This document shows, piece by piece, positions 1 through 11,510 of a stretch of 64,000 nucleotides of DNA. How positions within the stretch are numbered: the first letter of the stretch is position 1; each line of letters starts with the position of its first letter. The translations under genes and the position numbers were made by a program. The DNA is from Picocystis sp. L7. Taxonomy: Eukaryota; Chlorophyta; Picocystophyceae; Picocystales; Picocystaceae. The notes under the pieces are model-generated. The model did not search any database. It was not told the origin of the DNA and saw only the letters and a list, made by a program, of their open reading frames with translations. Location: NCBI GenBank assembly GCA_020975725.1, contig QXJR01000005.1:372001-436000 (forward strand), written 5' to 3'.

Positions 1-3000
1 TGATAACTCTTTGCGAGCGAAGAAGAAGATCCAGGGTAATGAAGTTCATTCGTATCTGTAGATTGTTACTGATTACTTGCCATGTACCTGTTCTTGTGAA
101 GAAAACAATGGTGCTGAATCGAGGCAATCTTCTTCTTCAGCATCTTTCTCTTTCCAATGGAAAATTCAAAGGTCATTCTGCTTGTCTGAAGTGTGAAGAC
201 ACCACACACAGTAAGAATTTGTTACGCTCACCGTAATCCCTCCCGGCCCGTGTTGTCTTCCAGCATTGTTTAACCTTCCTGTCCAAGAATTTGAGCGATC
301 AGTCATTCATTTGAGAAGGACAGGCAAGGATTCTGGTCGCGTTTGATAGTTGAAAGCCTTGGACAACATTGCAAGAGCCTTGTACACAGACATGTTCCTT
401 CATTATCATGAGAGTCTCAGTGCGGTGTTTGGTTGGACAAAGGTCTGGTCTACTTAAGTTTCTAGGAACTTTTCACATTCAAACGAAACCACCTATGCGT
501 GGTGTGAAGGATAGGGAGTAGAGATAGAAGACAAACCCTCTGTCCTCACCCAGAGCCACAGAAGATAAGCATGTAAGCTCACCATATGCATGAAACCCAC
601 GATAATCAAGTGTGGTTGGGTTCAACTGGTCTGAGCCGTATCTCGATGATTTGATTTTGGGAAAAGTATTTCCTGTCTGACCAACGTAAATCGACTTGGG
701 CTGTTCCTAGTCTAACGTCTCGATTTCGAGCTAGCTTCTTCAATCCTTCGGATCAATAGGTGAGAGGGAATTTCTAAATCACTCCTTAAGTTTTCCCAGT
801 TGCCTCCTAGGAGAAAAACTGCTAGAAAGCAAATGCGATTTTGGCAAAAATTCACCTGTGAATCAGAGTTTCCTTAAGGGATGTAAAGACAATGCTCTCA
901 TCGGTGTCTCCTCTTGTAGCCGATCAACCTTGCACGTCTTTGGATGAAGCGCTAGCGAAGAGAGTAGCTGATGGCTTGGTTGGTTGCACACAATATCTGA
1001 GAGCTCCACCAGGGCAGCATCTTGGAGATTAGTAGCCGGGAACAAGAAGGGCAACGGAGAACACCTGGCTCTTTCTCTACAAATGATTGCTACATGAGAT
1101 GGGTGACTTTTACCTTCTGCACTAAGCACTCATCAGTTCGTCTCTGTGCGCGCTCTCTCCTAGATGTTGGCTCCTTATGGAATGTACACTTCCAGACCAT
1201 TGTTGAAGTCCTTTAGCTAGGAATAATATAGGAGAATAGCTAGCATTGACCTCATCACTACGCTACACCGATGCTTCCGGGACAACGACCAGAAGTCCTC
1301 CAGACGAAAACCGCACTTGCCATTTTACAGGGTATTCTCTCTCTTAACTTGGAGTTTTCTACATTCGTGCAACCTTCCAAACAAATATGACGGCAAAGCA
1401 TGACATTTGCTGCTGTGAGTTTCCTCTCCCGGGCAATATCAACACCATTCACGGTCAAAAAGTTTCTTCGAAAGGCTGCAAGTGGTTTCAAAGACAGTAA
1501 AGACCCTCTTGATCTACATCCTCACTGTTACCGTTTGGAAGAGGCGTTAAAGCTTTAAAAATGTTGCAAACACAATTCAAGTAACAAGTGAGTGGCATTC
1601 TTCGACACACTTGCAATACTTCCGGTATACTTCAGTGGACTCTCGACCTGTGAACTTTATTCGGGAAGACTTCCTCATGGCTGAACACAGTGAAGGCCAT
1701 GCCGGACTCTTTCATCTTACCTTGCTTGAGGTACACCAACTGGCAGTAAGGTCGACCAAGCTTTCAGAGAGTCAAACCTCCGGATGCGTCTCCAACATTA
1801 TTTCAAGACATTTCCAAGACAATGGCACCTGGTGGGAAATACCTTTGGTATTATGGTGACGTCAGCGGCAAGTCCACATGTTGCAAGTTCCCAATCAAAA
1901 GCAGTCACAGTATTGGTGGACAGATGACACCCATCCGGGATATGGTTGCACACTTTCCGTAAGACAAAAGCACCACTTGTGCTGTCTGCGAGGCAGTTCA
2001 ACCTCGATAGCATCAAAGTCACCTGAACACATGCACAGGCGTAAAAACAAAAAGTAGGTTTTGCCAATCGAATTACATTGTCATGTTATCCTACTATTCT
2101 TCGATGGCTTCAGAGTTTGCTTCTGCAGAAGATACTGAGGCGGTTCAAAGCACTGCAAACAATGAAGTAGTAACCAAAGCACTTGGTCTCTCCCCCTCTA
2201 ATTGCAAGGGTTTCTCTTCTTTGGGAATGCTGCTGTGAATGTTCATTCACGATGAAAAAATTACCACCGTTCCTGGAGGATAGGGCCTGCTCTAGCATCA
2301 ACCATCAACCATATGTACTAAGTAAGTGGCGAGGCCAAGTTGAAAAGCATGATGCTGGTATTATCAGACAAACAACCACTTTGGATATCACTAAAATTGT
2401 ATACAGTGTCAACAGTTGTCCTCTTCACAAGTAAAAGAGATGACCCCAATCCGCAACGAGTTGGAACATCCATGGCCTTTCAGTGCATACTTTGTAGAGG
2501 AGAGTTGGCACACATTAGCTACTGTCCTGTCAATTGCTCAGCAAATGTTCCAGAGCCACATGATGTACTTGTGCTGGACTTTCTTTCTCTACAATGGCTT
2601 TAAACAGGTCTCTGTTTTCACGCACATGTCTGCACTTAAGCTTTTCCATGTGCAGAAATGTGGGAGGATACCATTCCATAAACCAACGTGTAAGATTTAC
2701 AACATGTCCACGCTTTTGAATGGTAGACTGGTGCATGAAGAATCCTTCGACTAAGCAGCAATCACTGGAGTGGTATTTGTTCGAAATTTTTATGCGGTTC
2801 ATAAATGGGTGGCTTCATTTTGAGACGCACATCCAGCAGTCCACATAACCATCAGAAGACCAAAAGGAAGAAAAATAAGGCAGAAGATTCCATGCAACGG
2901 TCTGTTGTGTGGTTGCAAGAAGATCCTTTCATCGTGTAGCAACCTAAAAAACGAAGAACTACAAGTGTTCAAGAGAGTTGCGCCCACTTATCATACTACC

Positions 3001-3186
3001 TCATACGTTATTGTAAGTTTCCAGCTAGCGAGCGGACAATTGTCAGGGGATGCTTTACCCGATGTCTAGCCTGATGTGCCACATCCCAGTGATCTTGAGT
3101 AAGCCTGCATACAGCTCCATTCGTTCCACATTCTCCTGCAGTTTTGATCCATTGCTCTTCGTGCCTTTCCCTTCGACTCCAATGCA
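1..3186. other. No recognisable gene; possible eroded host coding on the minus strand
   Basis: I see no long open frame or known domain here. The longest open stretches are about 80-110 codons. Two minus-strand stretches (about 2530-2802 and 1798-2067) have plausible protein-like composition, and a hydrophobic minus-strand stretch at 2799-2987 could be a signal anchor. They lie in different frames and match nothing I know, so an intron-rich or decayed minus-strand gene is possible but unproven. Confidence 0.3.
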
Positions 3187-3788
3187 ACTCAACCAAGTAA
3201 CACAAGTGCCACTTGTCGTTCCACCGGAGATTCTCTTTCAAACCCCCATTTTGCGAACTTCATCGTTCGTCCCCAAGTAACAAGGTTCCTCTTCTTCGCA
3301 GGCGGTCCATCCGATCGACCTCGCCATCCCACTTGGACGTCCATCTTGATGTCCCATTCTTCCCAACTGCAACGTCCTTCGTGATTCCACTCCACCATCG
3401 CCGACCGCTGTTCGGTGTTCCAAGTGTCCAGGTCTCCGACCTCCCACCACTCTCCTCGTCCTCGCTTCCATCGCTTTTCGTGGCTTCGTGGGTTCGGCTT
3501 TGGCATCGGCCATGAAACCACACGATGGGTTTCTTCCTTGGACCGTTGTGTTGGCAGGATCCTACAACCACCCATTCGTATCGATCGATCGTAGGAACCG
3601 ATGCATCGCGAGACGAAGCTTCCGCCACCAGCACCAACAGAAGGGGAAAAGCATCGAAAGCACGTCCACGTCGACACTCGTCGTGTGGGAATGGGAGAGG
3701 AGGAAGAGACGACCTCGAAAGTTCCGACGACGAACCGGGAGATGGTAGAAGGGAGGGAGACGTCCGGAAGTGAAGTGTCGACGCGGAC
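3187..3788. other. GC-rich leader region before the tandem paralogs
   Basis: Composition shifts here to GC-rich, strand-skewed sequence that stays open in several frames on both strands, including a 265-codon minus-strand frame at 3189-3986. That product is low-complexity (Arg/Ser/Pro rich) with no domain. I read the region as upstream or 5' untranslated sequence of the gene starting near 3789. A similar stretch lies upstream of the EEP gene at 23.9-25.0 kb. Confidence 0.3.
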
Positions 3789-4712
3789 GTGCTTCCTCGC
3801 ATCCGATCGAAGAAGAAGGAGAAGAAGATCGATCCACGGGAAACGACCGCCGTCGCCGCTGCTGCCGGTGGGATCGCATCCCTTTCTGCACCTGTGGATT
3901 ACGACATGCCGAAGGAAAAGAAAAAAGGAAAGGAGAGAAGCAGCAGCTGTGGTTACGCGAAGATCCGATCCAAGCTGGTCTCGCATCGCGTGCAGGCCAT
4001 GAAAGAAACGTACCAGGTGGACGGCGAAGACAAGCCAGGCACCAGCAAAGAGGTTCCCGTGCTGCTGGACAGTCCATCACCATCCCGTCCACCTGCAGAG
4101 GAAGCTCCATCATTCCATGAAGAAGGACGCGCAACGGAACCAAACGACCTGCCGTTGCATGCCAAAGCAGCCCAATATTTGGCCATGGTCGGCAAAAAGC
4201 TGGACAAGCGCGATCCCTTGCGTCCCAAGAAAGACTTCTTGGGACAGAGGCTGATCGCGCTTATCCAGCACGGCGACCGACGAACGTCGTCATACATGCA
4301 CTTCAAAAAGAGCGTGTACGATCGCATGGTCCAAGGCAAGGCGTCCTTGCCGAGCAAGAGCTTGAAGGTGGACGAGGCTGGATCGTACTTGATCCATCAG
4401 CCCGCCTCCAACAAACGACGACAACCGGCGCGCATGGTGCCTTGTGCAGACGATTGGATGGATCTGATCGAGCGTGCAGATGTGGAGCTCCAGCATCCGA
4501 ACAATCCAAATGGATTGCACTCCTACTTGCTGGCCAAAGGATTCGCCAAGCCTCCCCTCCTCGCATGCCAACTGTGGGTACAACATTGCATCCCATGCGA
4601 GGAGGAGAACGAAGAAGGCTGCAAAGCAGTCGACGATCTGGAACTGCTGACGAAGAAAGAAGTGGTGGATTTGCTTCGTCGGCGGAACGACGAATCGCCC
4701 TTTTCCAATTGA
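3789..4712 (+). CDS. Unrecognised protein, tandem paralog 1 (Cys-patterned C-terminal block)
   Basis: An open frame of 307 codons; I do not recognise the family. The first 120 residues are Lys/Arg- and Pro/Ser-rich and probably disordered, so the true start could be the ATG used here or one of the later in-frame ATGs near residues 40 or 71. The conserved part is residues 205-295. It has VPC followed by DW (residues 217-223), a GFAKP motif (251-255), then C-x-LW-x3-C-x2-C with cysteines at 260, 267 and 270. The downstream gene repeats this spacing exactly, so a metal-binding fold is possible (inference). Purifying conservation between the two copies in an otherwise divergent sequence argues that this is a real gene. 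No transmembrane segment or signal peptide is evident. Confidence 0.6.
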   Translation: MLPRIRSKKKEKKIDPRETTAVAAAAGGIASLSAPVDYDMPKEKKKGKERSSSCGYAKIRSKLVSHRVQAMKETYQVDGEDKPGTSKEVPVLLDSPSPSRPPAEEAPSFHEEGRATEPNDLPLHAKAAQYLAMVGKKLDKRDPLRPKKDFLGQRLIALIQHGDRRTSSYMHFKKSVYDRMVQGKASLPSKSLKVDEAGSYLIHQPASNKRRQPARMVPCADDWMDLIERADVELQHPNNPNGLHSYLLAKGFAKPPLLACQLWVQHCIPCEEENEEGCKAVDDLELLTKKEVVDLLRRRNDESPFSN

Positions 4713-4808
4713 GGCCACCGCTCCTGGTGGATTGGCACCGTGATGGACCATGCGAACGGATCATCGATGACATGCGATGCACGATAGTGCCTCCACAAGA
4801 TACGGTCT

Positions 4809-6218
4809 ATGCAATACATTGAATTTCTGAATGGTTCGTGCACCCACCTGATACCTTTTCTTCCTTTTCTTCCTTTTTCTTTGCTCGTGTCCACCCTCCA
4901 CAATTCTGCAGCTTTTCATTTGCATGCACGTCTTCCCAGTTGCTCTTCTCCCCCTCTGGTACTTCCTTCTGTCCATCCGATCGATCCCGTTCACCACCCT
5001 TTCGAGTCCTTCTGTTGCACCCGATCCATCCCTTCTACGATCCCTTCTGCAGTTTCGACATCGACTGGACTGGACCTGGCTCCCGAAGCCACCCATTTCG
5101 CGCCATTTCCACGAAGGTTCCCAAACACCGACGACGAAAGCGCGGGAAACGCGGAGCAGATGCACGTGCGGCGTGGTTTACGAGGTCGACGTGGTCGACG
5201 AACACGAGGTGGAACAAGATGGACAGGAAGATCGAAGAATGGAAGGAAAGGAAGGCGATCGAAGCTGGCAGCACGACGTCGACCGTCGTCCTTTCCTTCC
5301 ACAAGCGTCGAGGAAAGATATTCTGCACGTGGAAAGAGACAGCAGCTGCGGTCGACAGAACGAATCGAAGAAACGGAACGCATCCTCGAAGGCAAAGACA
5401 TCGAGATGCAGAGAGCAACGAATGCTTCTGCTGGAAAGGAGAAAAGCCACCACGTCGTCCTTCCGAAAGAGGTGGAAGGAGCCATGGCGACGGTGAGTCA
5501 CTATCTGGACATGATGGAAGCGAGCAAAGGGAATGGTCCGACGGTCGAAGAACGTATGTGCGAAGAGCAAGAGAAGGCTGTGGAGGACGCGGACCATGTG
5601 GAGGGCCAGCCACCGCAGATTGGAGAAGACCAAGAGGATGCTGGTGGAGATTCAGAATTGGATGCTGTGCTTTGGGAGTTTGTCGGCGAAGCAGTCCTGC
5701 TGCTCCACGAAATCTATCGAGCAAAAGCAAGGGAGGGGAACGCGGTTCCGCCGTGGAACGTCTTCATCAGACAGGTCAAGGCGATGGTGAAAGATAAAAA
5801 GAGGGCAGCAAAGCTGTGCATCGATGAAGACAACTACGAAGAGCTTCTCGATGGAACAAGCCCCTTGCCAGCTCGGGATCTCAAACGAGTCCGAAGCTTT
5901 CCCTTCCTGTTCAAAGTTCCATCGCAAAATAAACGGAACACCCCCCCTCGGATCGTGCCGTGCATGCAGGATTGGGTGCGTGCTTTGTCACTCGTGGACG
6001 AGGAGAACCATCATGCAGGGAATCCGCTCGCGTTGTATCGAAGCATGCAAAGGAAAGGGTTTGCCGTACCTGGGTTTGAACTCTGCAAACTTTGGATTGA
6101 CATGTGCCAAAAATGTCGGGACAACGCGAAACAAGGCACCGAGAACGATCCATTGTATAAAGATTACTCCATGAAGGAGCTTGTCCGCTCCTTTCGTGGC
6201 GGTGCAAGGACTCTTTGA
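4809..6218 (+). CDS. Unrecognised protein, tandem paralog 2 (Cys-patterned C-terminal block)
   Basis: The frame is open for 469 codons, but the first 110 or so residues look like translated upstream sequence. An internal ATG near 5160 that begins a very basic segment is a more likely start, giving about 352 residues. The middle is acidic and helical (about residues 240-320). The last 89 residues align with paralog 1: R-x-VPC-x2-DW, a KGFA motif, then C-x-LW-x3-C-x2-C. The gap from the stop of paralog 1 is under 500 bases and the orientation is the same, so this is a tandem duplication. Function is unknown. A decayed third relative may lie near 25.1-25.5 kb. Confidence 0.6.
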   Translation: MQYIEFLNGSCTHLIPFLPFLPFSLLVSTLHNSAAFHLHARLPSCSSPPLVLPSVHPIDPVHHPFESFCCTRSIPSTIPSAVSTSTGLDLAPEATHFAPFPRRFPNTDDESAGNAEQMHVRRGLRGRRGRRTRGGTRWTGRSKNGRKGRRSKLAARRRPSSFPSTSVEERYSARGKRQQLRSTERIEETERILEGKDIEMQRATNASAGKEKSHHVVLPKEVEGAMATVSHYLDMMEASKGNGPTVEERMCEEQEKAVEDADHVEGQPPQIGEDQEDAGGDSELDAVLWEFVGEAVLLLHEIYRAKAREGNAVPPWNVFIRQVKAMVKDKKRAAKLCIDEDNYEELLDGTSPLPARDLKRVRSFPFLFKVPSQNKRNTPPRIVPCMQDWVRALSLVDEENHHAGNPLALYRSMQRKGFAVPGFELCKLWIDMCQKCRDNAKQGTENDPLYKDYSMKELVRSFRGGARTL

Positions 6219-6479
6219 TCTGTTCGTAAACTTTTTCACTTCGTATTTGTGCGCTATCCAGCTGCTGATGACTCTCGCTGATCGGTTGTAATTGCTTCGA
6301 GAGGAAACACCGCTGAATTTTTCCCACCAATCACATCCACAAAACTGAGATGTACTATTGCAATGCATAATGTTCGTTAAATTAGCATCTTTTCGAACGA
6401 TCTGAATTCTAGACACCACTTTACACATGATGTTTCGCCGTCTACTCCAACGTGCTCTCTAGAATAGTTGGAAGAAAGC

Positions 6480-7079
6480 TTACATCACGTGTCCAAGCAA
6501 TTGAAGAAGAACCTCATGGCCACCTTTGATTTGGCTTCGAACCTTGAAATTTTCCAGCCCAAGTGTGGACGTGGACTCAATCACTTGCCTTTCAGTAGGG
6601 GGCAGAAACAATCGATCCATGCACCTGGGAGGAAGACTTCTAGCTTCCCTACGTCCTTCAATGCACGTGCAGGTGCATAACACATTGACTTTCGGAAGAC
6701 CGCAAGGACGAGCACTCCTTCCGAAAAGAAGGCACGTGTGCTTGCATAGATTGCATCGTATTCGAACATGAAATGAGTAGGCCTTCAAACATATCTTCTT
6801 GATAGTTTGATAACGCACCGAAACATAGGGAACAATAGGAAGATGAGGGATAGAAGCACAGGACACGTATATCCGATCTGTCTCAAACACTAAAGGATGA
6901 AATGCATCTACAAAAATGCAAAGACATCGGTAACAATGGTAATAGAAGAGTGATCTTAAAAGTAAAGACTTGTAAAATGGAATAGGACCATGCCTCACTA
7001 CCAACAGTTCTCCGTCAATGCAACCAACATTCCCGATTACAAATTCTAAGAGAAACGGCATTTCAGACCCACAAATCAA
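6480..7079 (-). pseudogene. 199-codon open frame, possible decayed Harbinger-type transposase
   Basis: A minus-strand frame of 199 codons. Near its N-terminus it reads IGNVGCIDGE, which resembles the first catalytic Asp region of HARBI1/DDE_4 transposases (a pattern like vIGaIDGT). It is followed by a hydrophobic, Tyr/Cys-rich stretch that no longer shows the later catalytic residues. The C-terminal third looks like read-through into non-coding sequence. I see no terminal inverted repeats around it. It may be a relic or a chance open frame. Confidence 0.25.
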
Positions 7080-7329
7080 TCGTTTACATTCAAATACACG
7101 TCACTACAGTAAGAAGTGGAAAGAAGCACAAAATCGCTACCTCTTTTACTGTTAATCCTCCCAACCAAGACTTCTTCCTACAAGTCAAAACAAGGCTATC
7201 TACTTGAAAAAAATTCATCTCAACGATACTACCTTTAACAAGGACGTCACTCGTACATCTCACCGCCACCACTACTTCGCTTTCTAAGAAGCTTGGCTTG
7301 TTGGAAGAGAGAGAGTTTGGCTTCTTCAT

Positions 7330-8535
7330 GCCTCCTTGTGAGTCACGTCCACTCCACTCCACTTCCACGAGTCGCCCACGAGGATTGGATTCGTTTCGAA
7401 GGGAAAGAAGAAAAGGACTTGCGACCATGGAAGTGGCTATTGCATCCACTCGAGTCCACTCCACACCACTCCCACGAGTCTTCCACGAGGATTGGACTCG
7501 ATTCGAAGGGAATGAAGAAAAGGACTTGCGACCATGGAAGTGGCGATTGCATCCACTCGAGTCCACTCTACTCCCACGAGGATTGGACTCGATTCGAAGG
7601 GAATGAAGAAAAGGACTTGCGACCATGGAAGTGGCTATTGCATCCACTCGAGTCCACTCCACATCACTCCCACGGGTCTTCCACGAGGATTGGACTCGAT
7701 TCGAAGGGAATGAAGAAAAGGACTTGCGACCATGGAAGCGGCTATTGCATCCACTCGAGTCCACTCCACATCACTCCCGCGGGTCTTCGACGAGGATTGG
7801 ACTCGATTCGAAGGGAATGAAGAGAAGGACTTGCGACCATGGAAGTGGCTATTGCATCCACTCGAGTCCACTCTACTCCCACGAGGATTGGACTCGATTC
7901 GAAGGGAATGAAGAGAAGGACTTGCGACCATGGAAGTGGCTATTGCATCCACTCGAGTCCACTCTACTCCCACGAGGATTGGACTCGATTCGAAGGGAAT
8001 GAAGAAAAGGACTTGCGACCATGGAAGTGGCGATTGCATCCACTCGAGTCCACTCTACTCCCACGAGGATTGGACTCGATTCGAAGGGAATGAAGAAAAG
8101 GACTTGCGACCATGGAAGCGGTTGTTGCATCCACTCGAGTCCACTCCACATCACTCCCACGGGTCTTCCACGAGGATTGGACTCGATTCGAAGGGAATGA
8201 AGAAAAGGACTTGCGACCATGGAAGTGGCTGTTGCATCCACTCGAGTCCACTCTACTCCCACGAGGATTGGACTCGATTCGAAGGGAATGAAGAAAAGGA
8301 CTTGCGACCATGGAAGCGGCTATTGCATCCACTCGAGTCCACTCTACTCCACAAGGATTGGACTCGATTCGAAGGGAATGAAGAAAAGGACTTGCGACCA
8401 TGGAAGTGGCTATTGCATCCACTCGAGTCCACTCCACATCACTCCCACGGGTCTTCCACGAGGATTGGACTCGATTCGAAGGGAATGAAGAAAAGGACTT
8501 GCAACCACGGAAGTGGCTTTTGCACACCTGTAGCG
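7330..8535. repeat. Minisatellite: 12 tandem units of about 91 or 107 bp
   Basis: Unit starts, taken at the motif GGATTGGA, are 7382, 7489, 7580, 7687, 7794, 7885, 7976, 8067, 8174, 8265, 8355 and 8462. Spacings are 107, 91, 107, 107, 91, 91, 91, 107, 91, 90 and 107, and the last unit is partial. Short and long units share a core of about 78 bp. The long form adds a 16-bp stretch near TCCACATCACTCCCACGGG. Each unit contains GGACTCGA and its reverse complement TCGAGTCC about 60 bp apart, so single strands could fold into hairpins. Unit lengths are not multiples of three, yet long frames stay open on both strands, including 209 codons forward and 187 reverse. I treat these as by-products of the repeat and not as genes. 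Confidence 0.95.
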
Positions 8536-10240
8536 TCCACTCAAGTTGATACTAGTTAGCTCTTCGATGTTGGATGTGATTTCTACTCAAGCGTATGCTT
8601 CGGGTGAATAGGACACTCTTTTGTTCTTTCAGAAACTTTACTTTGGGTTGGAGGAAAAGTTACGAGCTTTCGTGAATTTTTCTTATTTATTGCAATTCAT
8701 GTCTTTGTAGTATCGGTGAAGCATTCCTTTAACATATACACGTAGGGAGCTGTATTGTCTATCTGGCTCGATTCCTTATATACCCCTTTGAATGCGAAGT
8801 ATACGTTTTTTATGCTTATCTTCTCCACGTACATTCAACATTGGAAGGTCTCACATCCGTTTAACGTTTATTCAGTTCTTTCATTGGAAATAGCAATTTA
8901 TCAATCAATCTTCAATAACGAGACGGGGAAGGTGGTTGTCACGTCCGTCTTGGTAAGTCATGGGCGTTTTGTAGGAAACAAAATTGAAGAATGATCAAGT
9001 ACTCAAGGTAAGAATCGAGGAACTTGCTTTCCTTCCCCCTCAGAACGCTCTTCTTGAAGGCTAAATACTAGTAGCGAGGAAATCATGGAGCCTTCGAGTA
9101 AGATGCACTAGACATGGCCGGAAGGTCTCGTTGTACGTTTGTCAAGTTGACCACCGTGAAGATGACAAGGCGAGAAGGTTGGTTTATCCACTAGCTACGA
9201 AGTCTAGCTCCGTTTGGTGGACGGTTTTGTCTCCCGAGTGAAGAGGGCAAGACACTTCGCATAATTGATAATTGCAATGAATTTCCAAGGAGACTAGCGA
9301 TAAACACCCGAAGCTTTCGAAGTTCTAGGAAGACTCAAGTGTTCCTTGTCATTTTAAGGTCACGTATGTACGAGCGGAATTTTGACGAGCCTAGTCACAG
9401 TACAACCTCCCACTCTCACTTTGAGTGCTCGCATGCATCCACCAATGAGTGTCCATTCTTCTTGGTTTTGCGTATATACTAATTGTTTTTGCGAGCAATA
9501 ACTTTTGTAAGATCTCACATGAATCATGAGAATGCTTCAAACCGAAAAGGCTTCCATTTGGGGAGAAGTGGTTTCCAAGCAAGGAGCAACGGGATTGTGA
9601 AGTAGAAGTTTTCATCTCCCTCCCTTGTGAGGGGGAAAGCGTAGCCGCAACGTATTCCTTCAAAAGTTTCTTTGTGCTTGTCTATGCGTCGCATCCGATG
9701 AATTTGCTTGTTAAGAGGTAGACGAAGGCTACTAGTTCGAATTCTTTGAATTCATGAAAGAGAACAGCAAGGATCCGCATTGCCAATGGTGGCAAGTCGA
9801 CCGGGTGTTTTATCTAGGCAAGGTGATGTACCTTGTTAGCGTTGGCTTTCCAACTCAAAAGGGCTGGTTCAAATGCAGTCATAACACATTCTTACGACCA
9901 TTTTCACGAGGCAAATCTTTGGTTGTCCGACCTCTACCGGTTGAGTTCGAATACTCCCCCATAGGTACATGTACTATGCATCGCGGAAGGGGCAACCCTG
10001 GAACACACAACCTCAGCGTTCGTAGATACCCTCGTTCAAAACGACTGGGGGGCATAGCTTGATAACCCAACATGCTGCGGTGTGACTCAATCGTGTGGAA
10101 TCTTTGTCGCTGGGCACGCTTCCTTGCGATTGGGGATTGCTGTGTTTGGTGGACAAAGTTTGCTCGAAGCAAGAGCTATCCTTATCCATCGTGAACAGGA
10201 CACAACGGCTTGGCGGTCAAACGAAGAACGAACGCATCGG
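8536..10240. other. No recognisable gene
   Basis: This stretch lies between the minisatellite and the duplicated kinase segment. Open frames reach only about 100 codons (for example 9754-10062 forward), and none shows a domain I know. No repeat or terminal structure was seen. Confidence 0.3.
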
Positions 10241-10329
10241 ATCAATCGAAGTCTGAAGATTGATACGGAAAATTTACAGATGTGGACCGGCAAGGCAATC
10301 TTGGATGCATAGTTGGTTCGAGCAGGTAC

Positions 10330-11510
10330 GCGGTGTGTTTGCTCATCTTGTGTTAGTCACATGCTTGGTAGAAGGATGGAGCTAGCTGCCAACGTAGGGT
10401 CAAAACGTACAGATCGATGCATTAGTTTGCATTGACCTCCCTAGCGTACCGCCGCCGGGAAGGGAACCATGCCACTTTTTGTTTGCTTCTCTACAAAGGA
10501 ATGACTACTCTACTTTCCTTAAGCTTTTGCCTTCGCACCTGCAACACAACAAGGATTCAAATATTCGGAAAAGAAAGCTAGACATTGTCATGCTGGATAG
10601 GCAACATCAACCTATTTGCGTCTTGAAGGGTGCAATTACTCTCACTTTCCGCAACGAAATGTTGGAAGTTTTGACATCTGCGATTGCTGGTGCACTGAAG
10701 CTCTCCTTTGTTCATGTTCATTCGAGAGGTACGCTTCTTCCCGTCGAGCCATTAAATGCGGAGGAGCCGTTCGTCTCAAAAGTTGTAAGAACTCCTCCTC
10801 TCTTCTTAGACGGTACAAAATCGCTATTAGTGCATGGGTTGAGCATGGACTTTGTACATGATGCTTGTGGATATTCTACATCAGACAAGTTAAAGAAATA
10901 TTTAAGGGAGCGGTTCAAAGTAGACGCAAAACTAAGGAGAAAGTTTACACAGTCATACGGATCCGTGCGCCTGTTGGATGCGATCTTTTTAAATTTTGAT
11001 AGAGGAGGTAAGAATTGCAAGGTAAACAGGCATGGCATCTGGTTAGCCATGGACAACGACAGCGGATTCCATGAAGCCACTACTTATGAAGCTTTGAGAT
11101 ACAAGAAGACCTTTGAGTGTCTTGCCAGCTTCCTCCCAAAGGGCACAAGCAAATCTGTGCAGTGTGGAGCAATGACGCATGCAAAAAACATCATCCATTC
11201 TGCACCAACAAATTTCGCATTAAATGTGTAGCAATTTTTGGATGCGGATCCACTGATTCAGCATTTTCAGTTGAAGTCATACCCTGGGAAAAATGAATCA
11301 AATCGTTTGTCAACTTTTCTTGCTGTGCAAAGAGTACTTTCCTATGCTAGTAGTCGGGCGCATGGTTCTCCTACTAGCCATGTTTTGATTCTGCACGCTG
11401 AAGAATTTTGTACTGTCAACTTGGCAGAAAGCCTCACTGCTTATCTCTCTATACGGATGCAGGAAGTATCCTTTGCATTTGAGAAGGTCTTTCACCGCTT
11501 TTCTTGTTGA
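10330..11510 (+). pseudogene. FAM20-like secretory kinase, copy 1, disabled
   Basis: The frame from about 10479 to 11510 encodes a FAM20/Four-jointed type kinase core. It contains an RNEMLEVLTSAIAGALKL segment like the family's N-lobe helix, FLNFDRGGK resembling the catalytic N-x-DR loop (about 10.99 kb), and DNDSGF as the metal-binding D-x-G segment (about 11.06 kb). Members phosphorylate secreted proteins or proteoglycan sugars in the Golgi. An in-frame TAG at 11229-11231 splits the frame, and after it the same frame continues for 91 residues that match copy 2. Two further in-frame stops lie upstream, near 10.38-10.40 kb, in the region that matches the N-terminal part of copy 2. I conclude that this copy is a pseudogene. 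Confidence 0.7.

Noticed and set aside
3189-3986. 265-codon minus-strand frame
   Set aside because: Low-complexity product in strand-skewed GC-rich DNA; overlaps several other open frames.
7330-8535. CRISPR array
   Set aside because: The repeats are head-to-tail, about 91-107 bp without unique spacers, in a eukaryotic setting.
7930-8559. 209-codon frame and its reverse counterpart as repeat-protein genes
   Set aside because: They arise from the minisatellite, whose unit lengths are not multiples of three, so the frame does not give a regular protein repeat.
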